Source of the DNA: Chionis minor
Lineage: Eukaryota; Chordata; Aves; Charadriiformes; Chionididae
NCBI GenBank assembly: GCA_013398295.1
Contig: VZSF01004772.1
Location: 186,001 to 250,000 of the forward strand
Direction of reading: 5' to 3'
Length of the DNA: 64,000 nucleotides
The notes beneath the pieces were generated by a model, which saw only the letters and a program-made list of their open reading frames with translations, ran no database searches and was not told the DNA's origin. The translations under genes and the position numbers were made by a program. Positions 32,701 to 43,197 of this stretch are shown here, in pieces (position 1 is the first letter of the stretch; the number at the start of each line of letters is the position of its first letter).

Positions 32701-34450
32701 AACTTTGTAGTTTTTCTATGGCTGATGCTAAACTGTTGAAATAAACATTTGAAGCTGGCCCAAGATGGGGGGACTGAAGGGCCAGTTTGTTCTGTAACTT
32801 GGTTATTCCAGAGTTGGTCTGTTTTAGTGAGAATTTTGCCTGCTGCTATTGCTTCAGGAAAATAATAAAATTGACCTTGGCAAATAGCTTACTCTTCATG
32901 TTTTCATGAAACACAGTGCAGTTGGTATTTGGCACATCTCTGATAGTAAACACTCAGTTTTAATTCCCTCCTGGGAAATTGTGTGCCTTCTTTCCTTTCT
33001 TTTTAGATGGTCACTGTTTTCTTAAGATATTTCATATACATGATGTAGCTCATTAGCAAAGAAGCAAAGCAGCAGCAGTAGCAACAAACTTGAGACACTG
33101 AATAATATATATATTTTTTTCTACTATCATAACAACACGATTGTACACTTTAATTCTGTTGGCTTATAACCTTTTACCCTATTTACAAATACTATACTAA
33201 AAATTATGGTGACAAGGTGAGGGTGGGTTGTCAAACAAGTGTGTAGCTGAGGGGTGGAGTTAAGGTTCCCACTTGTAGCTTGTGGTGTGCTGTACTTAAG
33301 GTAATAATAATCTGTGAGGCGTTAGGTAAAAGATCATAGGTATATGCCACTTAAATATGCATACATGTTAATTTTAGACTTTCCTGAAAAGTATGAATGT
33401 GCATATTACTGTGTGCTTTTAACATTTGTTCTGTTCATGGGTTTCTCTATGCAAATCAATAGACTGAAGTTCTAAACTGATCTCCAGGGAGCATCAAGAA
33501 ATCTGAAATTTATCTCCCTTCTAATTTTGGGGATTCATATCTTGAAGATTCCTTACGTTTGGTTGTTTTTTGCTTCCCCTTCCCCCGCCCCGTTAATAAC
33601 TTTTCTGATCCAGTCACAAGCTTCATGTATTCCTGTCTATTTGAGTTTATGTTGCCTGTTACTTTAATCATCTGGCAATCTCTGAAATACCCAGTGTCAC
33701 AGAAACTGCTTCCTGTAAAATAATATAGGCTATCCACAGAGCATGAGAAGTATAGAAGCTGAAAATGCAAAACTATTTTTCATTGTCTCTAGCTTCTGGT
33801 AAGATGGGTTCAGCTGTCAAGGTTCTTTTTCCTAATTTTTAGCATTATTTTAAAATTGGTTTTTTTTTTTCTGTAAAATTTTTGTCAGCTCTATCTAAGT
33901 TGGATGTCTATTAGTATGGTAGATCTATAAGATTGCCAAAAGTATACAACCTTTTAGTAAATTAAGTTTTAGATTGTAGGTGTTTTGGCTATTTTACTAT
34001 TATACTGAACAACCTTTTCCTTGTTATAGTGATGTCACCATTTTTATCTGTTTCTTTATGCTGGATCATTACACAAAAACAGAGCTGTTTTTAGTTATTC
34101 TAATAGTTCAGACAAATAGTGTTACCAAATGTATCTTGCTAACAGTAATGAAACCTATCTTATGTACTGAAGACATTATTCTGGGTTAGGGAAATATTTT
34201 TATTTTGTACACTCGAAGAGACTTCCCTGAAGTTGAATCTCTTCAATTCCAGTGGGACTGTTTCCTCTGCCAGCTAAATACTGGTTAGACAAGTTGAACA
34301 ACATGCCCTTAAAATTGGGTGGGGACAGTCTCTGATCTCATGTCCTTGTCATCTTAAAGTTCTGCTGTGCTTTTTTCTCCACCCATGGTGGAGAAGGCAT
34401 CAGGTTAGGGAACACTTGAATACGATATACTTAAATCCATGGGTCGACAG
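29706..34450. other. GPBP1 5' intron, nothing recognised
   Basis: AT-rich intronic DNA with no coding or transposon signature that I can support. Confidence 0.55.
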
Positions 34451-34454
34451 GATG

Positions 34455-35640
34455 CTCCCATGAGTGCAGAGGGAGCCAGCTGATGTCATTGCAAGGCCAT
34501 TTCTTATTGTCTTTGAGAGGTCTCATGGTCATTGGGAGAGGCTTTTAAGTACTAGAAGAGAACAAATGTCAATCCTGTCATCAAGAAGGGTCAGAAGGAG
34601 GATCCATAAAACTACAGGCCAGTCAGCCTCACTTCAGTCCATTGGAAGGTGGTACCACAGCTAACCTTGGAAACCGTTCCCAGACACATGGAGGACAGGA
34701 AGGTGAGTGGGAGCAGTCAGAATGGCTTTATGAAGGGGAAATCATGCTTAATCAAGCTAATAGCCCCACAGTAGCTTGGTAGATGAATGGAGAGCAATGG
34801 ATGGTGTTTATCTTGAGTTCAGTACAGCTTTTGACATTGTCTTCCATGACATCCTGACAGAGAAGCTGACAAAGTATGCGTAGAGAAGTGAGTGATGAAG
34901 AGTATCAAAAACTGGCTGAATGGCCAGGCCCAGCTTGTTAGCGTTGTGACCTGTGGTACAAAGGCCGTTGGGAGCAAGCTGTTACTATGGTACCCCACGG
35001 TCCAGTACTGGAGCCTGTGCTATTTAACATCTTCAGTAGAGTCCAGGACAATGGGACAGAGTTTACCGTCAGCAAGTTGGAGATGACACAATATGGGGAG
35101 GAGCGGCTGATACACTGTATGTGTGTGCTGCCAGTCTGAGAAACCTGGACAGGATGGTGAACTGGATGAGGATCCTCATGAAGTTTGGCAAAGGGAAAAC
35201 GCTAAGTTCTGCTTCTGTGGAGTAGTAGTTGCATATGCCAGTATGTGCTGGGGCTGACTAGCTGGTAAGCATTTCTGCAGAGAGGTAGTTGGGAGTCCTG
35301 TTGGACAAGCAGCCAACCATGAGCCAGTAATGCATCTTCAAAACAAAAAAGGCTAACATCTCCCTGGGCTACATCAGGAAGTGTGTTGCCAGCAGTCTGA
35401 GGGGTTTACCTTTCTCCTTTACTCAGCCCTGGTCAGGCCACGTGGTGGAGTACTGTGTCCTTTTATATACTCTCTGGTTACAAGACAGGTGGGGACTTAC
35501 TGGAGCGAGTTCAGCAGAAGACCACAAAGGTGGTTAAGGTACTGGGGCATCTTTCCTGTGGTGAAAGGCTCATACTCTTTTTGATCTTATAAGGAAATAC
35601 AAGTCAGTCCTCAGCCTTTCAGAACACTCTCTGCTTGTTG
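34455..35640 (+). mobile_element. CR1-like LINE, old and heavily decayed (copy 3)
   Basis: Plus-strand sequence follows CR1 reverse transcriptase order: a stretch like ...[17 protein letters not shown] (near 34580-34640), QNGFMKGKSCLIKLI (near 34715), then SKLEMTQYG (near 35075) and ALVRP near 35420. Frames are broken many times, no typical 3' tail is kept, and the boundaries are approximate. It is older than copies 1, 2, 4 and 5. Confidence 0.8.
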
Positions 35641-38600
35641 TGTTCTATTTTTTTCAGAAGGTGCTTTCCAGATTTAAAGTTAGTAAGCCATCAAACTCAT
35701 ACTTTCCTCGTGTAAAATTCTGTCGAGGTGAAAGTGATGAGGGGGACTTTATCTTTGTTAATGGGAATACGGGCTGTTGGGACAAGAGTAGACAGTATGC
35801 CCTTAGAAGGATGTTACGAGGTAGCAACATGTCGTTACAAGTTGATGCTTAATGTTCCCAACTCTGATAAATTGAAGAGTAGTGTGGTTGAGACATTCCT
35901 CCTATAACCTGCAGTGGGTGTGGCCCTGGGAAAATAAAAAGGTAGCATTACATGTTTTTTTACACTTGATTCTTGTGACTTGCAAAATTGTTACAGTGTT
36001 TATAGTTAAATATCTTAAAAATGTGATAATAAACGCATTTCCTCTCGTTAGAGCTACTTAAACCAAATAATGAAAATAGTCTCAAAAAATCACAGTAGTT
36101 AAATGTGAATGCATATTACCTTATATGCTATAGTCCTTTCAAGATTCTGTACTGTAATAATTGGGCTCATTTTTTCTTATTTGACCTGTTTATAGAAAGG
36201 AAAACATGGAACAAAAATTCATAATGCTTTGGTTACATCTGCTTGCTCTGCTGTCTGCCCTTGCAGTATCCCAGGTCATTTCCTCTCCCTGTCTGCGAGG
36301 TTTCATGACCACATACGCAGCCAGTGCAGAGATTCCCTTGAGATGAATTCTCATGGGAGTCACTTTTTCAACTTCTGAAGAGTACTGTGCACTTCCAGGG
36401 ATGCTGTATGGTGATTTTTAGTGTGTAAGTAGACAAATAGAGAGAGGGGGTTTCTAATGCTGGAATGATTTGGTGGATGGAAGTGAATCTGAAATAAATT
36501 CTGAAAGAAGGGTTATCTTTATAAGGGAGAAGGAGTGATCACTTAAGTTATTTTTTTTGTATAGCAAGTTTATTCCAGACCTCAGTAGCCCTTGTTTTCT
36601 TGATGATACGTGTAAGACCAGGTTGAAGACATTTTTAAAGGAAATGATGATTGCTCCACTGTGTTAGCAGGAGCAGTGCAGGAGATGTTATATGAATTTC
36701 TAGTATATGAAAGAGGTCAGGTTAGATCATAAATGTTGCAATGTTTGAGGTACAGACTTTTTTAAAAAAAATATTATTTTAAAGCTTTGTCAGGTCTAGG
36801 TCTAGTTTCCAACATTTTATAGATACCTGGCATGGGGGAAAAAAACCAAGTCTAGGTCTGTCATCTTGCCTTATCCTTTTACTCCATAACTTTTGGCAGC
36901 ACAACTGCTTCCTGGTTTCACGCTGCAGCTGAGCGAGTTAATAAATGCACCTGATCCTGTCTGTAGGGACTCTGCAGTTACGCTGTCTGTAATGAGTCTG
37001 GTACGTGACTGCACTGTATTCCCATTTTTGATGTGCTGTGCAAGATGGACTAACAGATGCTCAGCAGGGTTCTGTGCTGTGCTTAGCCCGTCATGCTCTC
37101 AGGCTTTGCTAGTGGCTAGAAACGGCTGCCACGTACTGGCAGTCTGCCTGGTCGGTGAAGTCATTCATGAGTGAAGGAGGGCGAAATCTACTGCTGACAT
37201 AGCAGTCCCTAATTTAGGACAAATAGTATGAGAATGAGCAAGCATCCTCCTCCTTCCCTTGCCTCCCCCCCCCCCCCAGTAAACATGGGGGAGAAAAAAA
37301 AGACTTTTTAAAAACTAAAAAATTAAAATGTGAGAAATACCCAAGATGTATTCCGTAACACTGTTACTGATAGTTTGTCCAACTTGATCTATGTATTTCA
37401 TGCCCCTGTTTTATATGCTAGCTGCATGGAGGTTTTCAGCTTACAAACAAGCTTTGTGAACAAAACTTTCAAATGTCAGTCATTTTGGCTGTTCCATATT
37501 TTGTCCTGATAATAGTGAATTAAAGGTTACAGATAATGTGAAAATTGTAATATAAGATGAAGCTTGAAGAATTGTTTTGCTGCAGTAAACTGGAAGTAAA
37601 TTAATCTGAAAGTTCATGAATACAGGGTGTTTTCTGCTTTTGTACTGTATTGAATTCTGTCTGTGTTATTGCAGGGGAAAAAATTTGATATATACTTTGG
37701 TTGTAGTGGGTAGTCTTCATGCTTAAAAAGTTTTGTTTTTTAAAAAGTTTCGTTTTTTAAACGCTATTGATTTCAAGTAGCAGGGAGAGAGGGGAAAACC
37801 CTTGCTGGGGAAGAGTATGCTCATATGTTTACTGGCTAAGATGGGGTAAAAGCGGGGTACTGGTGACAGTGTTATCTTTGTGTACATGCGTTGTGCTCAG
37901 CATTACAGTCTTTGGTTACAGTTATTAGTTTCTGAGTTAGAAGTGTAATAAGAATTGTCAGGTTCAAATACTTGTCTTAAGTTTTAAGGTTGTTGTTAAG
38001 GTTGTTTAAGAATGTTGTTCTTCTGACCCTCAGGACTGTGTGTCCAGCCTAAATCTGCTATGGTGGGTATCTTCTTGCGATTCTTACAGTGTTTTGGATT
38101 AAGGCATCTCTTTTCTTGGTGCAATTTACTCTTTGAGACGTTTATAACCACTGCTTAAATACATCTTAGGTCCTCATTTTGTAAAGGAAAGCAAGCCAAG
38201 TGGTTTTTTTAGACTTTTCTCATCTCTGATCACTGAACTAGTTCATTATTGCACAAAGTAAAGATTTAAATTTCTGTGCTGTTATTCTGATTGTGGTTTT
38301 ACTTGTATTTGCAGAGGTTTGGTAGTTGATTCTAGATGTTTTTTCTTAGACTCTTCACAGAAGTCTTGACTTCATGCAGTGGCTTTCTGCTTGCCTTTTC
38401 TTAGCATGCTACTTCTTTTTCTAAAACACAGACAACATATAAAATTTTCCCAAATGCTCTTCAAATGACACAAATAAGTTGTGGTTTTTTTTTTAAAAAA
38501 GTAGTGTTTCTAGCCACTTTTAAATAGTTTCTGTCACAAAAGGACCTTATGGCTAAAGCATTTTAAAAACCCCCAAACAACCAAACCAAAAAACCCCCAG

Positions 38601-39780
38601 CCCAACCTTTTTTGGATGTTGGTTAAGTATAATTGGTTCAGTGTTCTAATTTCAGCTGCTAATGTGGCTGAGAGTGGATGACGGAGTTATATTTATGACA
38701 AATTTCTTCACTGTACATCATTTGAAACCAGCTGTTCGTTATTCCTTGGCATTCGCTGCCTTGTTATTGAAGAGCATACTTCACAAAACTATAGAATTAC
38801 ATTTTATATAATTGAATATTGGTATACTTACTGTGTGTTACCTGAAACAAAATGCTTCACAGACTTCTCTCAGATCCCCCACAACAAGTAAAATTTAATA
38901 AAAGTGTTTTTTTTCTTTGCTGTAAACTATTCTGCTACCCACAACACAGCAAAACATAATTCCTATCTAAATTTATGGGCTATGGAAGACTGTTTTCTGA
39001 AGTCACTACACAGTACTTGAATCAGACACTAGAGGCTATTGTTGAGATGAGACCGAATATTTTGAGAATATTTTGACTAGTCTGATTAAAGAAATTTAAA
39101 TGCATTTGAGTGTTACTAGGGATAGGATAGCAGTATTTTAGTATCTTTTTCTTACCTTTCTAGAGTTCTGCAGCACTGCTTTGGTCATAGACAACTTGAG
39201 CCAAGTTAGCTTTTATGACACTTGGCAGATAGTATTTTGAGTTTATGCTGCTAGGGAATGGTGACTTAAACGTCCAGTGATAAATTTTGGGTCTACTCTT
39301 GTGTTTCTGAAAGCAATGGGATTGTGTTCATATCTGTGGTGTTTACCTCAGTAAGCTTAACTTCTGGTGGCTGTGTTAATGCTGGCAGTACAGCAGCTGT
39401 TTTATCAGTGTAAATGAACAGAAGTTGATCTGTTGCATGGTGTGTACATAAGATGACTTGCTAGCAGACAAATGGGTTCTTCATGTCTGTCAGTATAATT
39501 AAAGCAGTTTATTGTAAATGCTTGTATGGGTGCATACTACTGACTTTCTAGTCAATTTAAGTGTTGGCCTTTTTTTTTTGTTTTGTGTTTGTGTGGTTTG
39601 TTTTTTCTTTTTTTTTTTTTTAAATTAAAAGTAGTCCTACGTTTCTCAAAAGCAGAAGTGTTCTTCTAAAGCAAATTGCTGATCAATGTTACCTATTTGC
39701 CTTAGTGGCTCCCCAGTCTTTGTAATGGCAGCTTTTGTTTGATGTCAAGCTGGAAGGATGTATCAAGTAAATTTCTAAAG
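35641..39780. other. GPBP1 5' intron, nothing recognised
   Basis: AT-rich intron with a C homopolymer near 37266 and T runs near 39570-39620. No gene or clear repeat family. Confidence 0.55.
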
Positions 39781-39789
39781 AAGTCTCTT

Positions 39790-39910
39790 CAGTATTTTTA
39801 TTAATAACACCAATCATGAAACAGGAGCATGCGCTTGTTAAATTTGTAGGTGGTATGAATCTGAATGGAGGTTGCAAGTGCTTTGGGTGACACAAAATGC
39901 AGAAATGTCT
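39790..39910 (+). mobile_element. Ancient CR1/L3-type LINE relic (short)
   Basis: The segment from AGTATTTTTATTAATAACAC through GCATGCGCTTGTTAAATTTG to GGAGGTTGCAAGTGCTTTGG follows the LINE block encoding FINDLDE...LVKFADDTKLGG..AS.L. The resemblance is by eye; edges are unclear and no open frame remains. Confidence 0.45.
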
Positions 39911-40762
39911 CTGGCTGCTGGGGGTAACTTAGGTAATAGACGTCTATAGCAAGAAAAAAGACTGAGGTCAGACCTGGTAGAAGGAACCTTTCTAGTGATG
40001 GCGTGTGTTGCAGAGTAACGTGGTAGTCTCGGTTGGTGATCTAACTTAAGTTGGAAAGCAAGCGAGGAACAAACTGTTGTTTTGCAACAAAGCTGATCAC
40101 GAAGGGGTTAAGCGTAGTAAATTCTGCCTCTGGCGGCAGAGTGGTCTTGCAGGCATCCTGTTCTCACTTACTGTGATCTGTTTTCAATTTACTCAAAAGA
40201 TCTTCCTGAGAATGAAGAGTATCCTAGAGCTATCAAATATTTGCCAGGTCATCAAAACAGAGCTCATGCTTGTAATAAAAACATTTTCATATTAAAATGC
40301 ATTCTAGGACAAACTTGCTAGCTTTCTGATGTTGTCAGTATCTGTAAGAGTATTTGTGAAGCCTGGTTAGACATAGAATTGGCAACTTAAAGCTGGATGG
40401 TCTGTGTAGTCTAGAAGTTTTTTTAAAAGATGTTAGTATTTGTCCTTTCCTGATCGGCTGCTTGTTTCCCAATTTAATTATGGCGAGGGTGTTTGTGCCT
40501 ATTAGTAGTAAGGTTTAGTAATGAAAATACTTGATTTTCCCCTGTCTAATTGCCAGACCAATAATATGTACAATGGAAAAAAGTGTTTATTGACTCTGGT
40601 GGTGTAGAGGTCAGTATCCTTAATTGTTGCTTTTCTTGGTAGTCTTTAACTGTAAACCTGTGAAATTGGTCAGGTGGTGTTCTAAAAATACATCTCTGCT
40701 TTTGTTACTGATGTTCTTTTATCAAGACTAAGGGAAGAATTAGCCCTAAAAGACTTTTTCTT

Positions 40763-41160
40763 TTATGGGCTTATTGAAATGTACAGATAGTCTGCTGCTG
40801 ACTTTGCACTCTTAGTATTGTGTAGTTTTGGGCCAGACCTCTGTCTTTTCCACTTTTCCACTTCACTATACTGCTTTGTCTTCATGTTTTCTTCACTCAT
40901 CTGACAGAGCAGCACTATTAAAAACCTTTTTAGAGCTTTTAGTTGAAGGACTGAGAACATGAGGAAGCCTTGAATCTGCTTCTAGAATAATTTTTGCAGG
41001 AATAAGTATATATATAGTATCAGCTGTGGACAAAGCTCTATTAAACAGCTTTCCAGTCCTCAGTACTTTGTCATCACCAAATTTCACCAGAGCCCTTGAT
41101 TTATGTGCAAAAGGTATGTTAGTGAGTTAAGATAAACTCTTTTCTTGGCGGTTGGGTAAA
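40763..41160 (-). pseudogene. Coding-like antisense stretch with broken frame
   Basis: Continues the antisense direction from exon B. One frame reads KLFNRALSTADTIYILIPAK and on to SSKKVFNSAALSDE before a stop. The overlapping next frame reads MSEENMKTKQYSEVEKWKRQ to YLYISISP and a stop, as if one frameshift separated two halves. An in-frame stop also lies upstream near 41130. This suggests a decayed reading frame, either part of the same unknown gene or a retrocopy fragment. No family recognised. Confidence 0.25.
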
Positions 41161-41226
41161 TAGTAGTTAGGAAGCTTGACTAGTTTTCTGAAAACAGTAA
41201 GATGAGTTTATTAAAAAATCACATCA

Positions 41227-41475
41227 TTAGTGCCTTTGTTGTGCCATATCTAATAGCTCATTTACCAATAACTTGGCAGTACTTGTTGGATCCTTTGTTA
41301 TGTTCTTATTTGGTATAAACCTAATCTCTCCCTTTGTATTTGAGACTGTAAGAGCTTTGGTCTGAAGATTTTGTTGTTGTTGTTGTTGTTGTTGTGCTGA
41401 TCTTCCAGTATTGATGCCTGTCTTGATCATCTCTAAAGATTTCATGATTCTCCTGCTTGGAGATGAGAACTGTAT
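41227..41475 (-). CDS. Putative antisense exon B, product unknown (82 codons and stop)
   Basis: Preceded by a strong acceptor (TTTTTTTTCTCCTTCCCTCAG) and in phase with exon A across a 70-nt gap. It starts IQFSSPSRRIMKSLEMIKTG, has a (CAA)8 glutamine run, then a basic segment GEIRFIPNKNITKDPTSTAK and LLVNELLDMAQQRH before TAA. An AATAAA lies 14 nt after the stop, but no poly(A) tract follows. The residue composition looks protein-like, but I know no homologue. The spliced product would have at least 110 residues. Confidence 0.3.
   Translation of the reverse strand: MQFSSPSRRIMKSLEMIKTGINTGRSAQQQQQQQQNLQTKALTVSNTKGEIRFIPNKNITKDPTSTAKLLVNELLDMAQQRH
41371..41394 (+). repeat. (TTG)8 microsatellite
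   Basis: Eight perfect TTG units; on the minus strand it is a (CAA)8 run within the putative exon B. Confidence 0.95.
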
Positions 41476-41545
41476 CTGAGGGAAGGAGAAAAAAAAATTT
41501 CTTGCTGTAGTCTGCTCACATTTAGTTTGCTGTTTCTTAATTTAC

Positions 41546-41631
41546 CATCTCTTGTACTGGTTCATCTGTAAACATATACCCTTTTCTGTTTCTATACCAT
41601 TGCTGAACATCAGTAAAAGTGAACTTGGTTC
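41546..41631 (-). CDS. Putative antisense exon A, product unknown
   Basis: 86 nt between a good acceptor (GCTTCCTAACAG) and a donor (ATG|GTAAAT). It encodes TKFTFTDVQQWYRNRKGYMF and then TDEPVQEM in one frame. The same frame stays open upstream of the acceptor for about 20 further codons before stops near 41698. VQQWYRNRK loosely recalls the third helix of a homeodomain but misses part of the pattern. I do not recognise the protein. It lies opposite to GPBP1, inside its 5' untranslated intron. It may be a real small gene, a decayed gene or chance. Confidence 0.3.
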
Positions 41632-41699
41632 CTGTTAGGAAGCAAAGCCATTTTTGTGGCAGTTCTGTGACTCTAGAACATCCTTCATTTGTTTTTTAC

Positions 41700-43077
41700 T
41701 AGTTTGACATAATTGGATTCACTGGAAGGAAAAATTCACTGGAATTTTTGTTGAGGTTAATTTAGAAGGGAGTGGATGACTTGAGCAGAGTAGTTTATAA
41801 CAAGTAACTTGGGTGAGACATACCTTTGAACTTGTCTCTATTTAATGATAGTAGATTTTGTGCATCTTACCTTTTAACTCTGGCTTCAGAAGAACTCTAA
41901 GTATGAGCCCATGGCATAAAAAAGAACTGGCAGCTTAACTAAGTGCAGTTTAACACTTATAAATGTGTTAGACTTCCTTTTAGAAGCTGGAACATTCTTG
42001 TCTGTCACTGGAAATCTGCAATAGCCTGGTTCAGGCCAGGATTCGGCAATAATTATCAGTTACCAGGTTCAGGTTCCATGGCTCTTACTAATAGTAACCT
42101 TACGGCAGGTTTAGGTTAAAGTGAACTACATCTACGCTCACTGACTAACAGACCTGCATTTGGTTGTGCAGAGGTGTGGAATGCATGTTTATTTGGGTCT
42201 CCATATGAAATGCATGTGGGTGTTTATTATGTTTTCACTAGCTGAATTTCTAACAGTGTGTATATCATACTTAAAATATTTCTGAATCATTGACAATTTC
42301 GCAGTGTCTAGCTGCAGAGCATGATTCAGATACCCTTACAATTCAGGCAGTGTTTCATCGATTCCTTTTATTTCTGTGCTATAGTTCAGCTTAAGGTAAT
42401 ATAATTCACATTATTTTGCATTCTCTTGCTTAGTGAGAGAAGTTTTCCTACCTATGGGTAGAACATAAAGTAGAAGAAATATGTAGGGTTTTAATCTTAA
42501 GCCATTTCTTACTCTTGCCCATTTTCAGAATAAAGAATTTTACTGGATTTTTGGCACTGTTTCTGGACACGTTTGTTTCCATTGACTGTAGAAGTACTAT
42601 GAGGTTTGTGATGGCCCTGAGCATCTTGTTTTTTCATAAGGAGCCTTAATATGGCCTCTGAGACTAGCTGTTAGTGACTAATTAAAAAAATCAGCATCTT
42701 CTGGGAAGTGTCTGAAATAGCTCCTGAAATCCATTCTAAATAATACCAGAAAGTATTTAAACAAGCTAACTTTGCCAAATCTTTCTAGATCAGACCTTAA
42801 ACAAGATGCTTCATCGTATGTATAAGAGGAAATAAAGCAAGGAACATTACAGTTGTGTTTTTATGATACCTGCAATATATATGATTAGTGTGACAGTTTG
42901 GTAATAATAGCGCAAATGTGATGCTATAAATGAGATGAGGATAGTTAGATTCTAAATCAGGTCTGTGTGAGAAAATAATACTGGAAACCAGAAGGGAAAT
43001 AATAATCAAAACATCACAGTCGTAATAATCTTGTAACATAAGCACCTGAAAAGTACTCGTTCCATTCTTCATTACAG
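41700..43077. other. GPBP1 last 5' UTR intron, nothing recognised
   Basis: AT-rich intron ending in the acceptor CATTCTTCATTACAG of the start-codon exon. No transposon or extra exon seen. Confidence 0.55.
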
Positions 43078-43197
43078 GGACTTGCCATGAGGTGCTGAAG
43101 CCTTGTTTCATTGATTCGGAGAGACTGGACCTAAATGGCGCAGCATGACTTTGCTCCAGCCTGGCTTAATTTTCCTACTCCACCATCATCAACAAAG
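43078..43197 (+). CDS. GPBP1: GPBP1 exon with start codon (coding from 43135)
   Basis: Acceptor TTCATTACAG, 57 nt of 5' UTR, then residues 1-21, [20 protein letters not shown] and Lys. Donor AAG|GTATGT. The in-frame codon immediately before the ATG is TAA. Confidence 0.96.
43087..43098 (+). promoter_or_regulatory. Short upstream ORF in GPBP1 5' UTR
   Basis: ATG AGG TGC TGA, three codons and a stop, ending 36 nt before the main start in the same exon. It could lower or tune translation; the effect is inferred. Confidence 0.5.
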
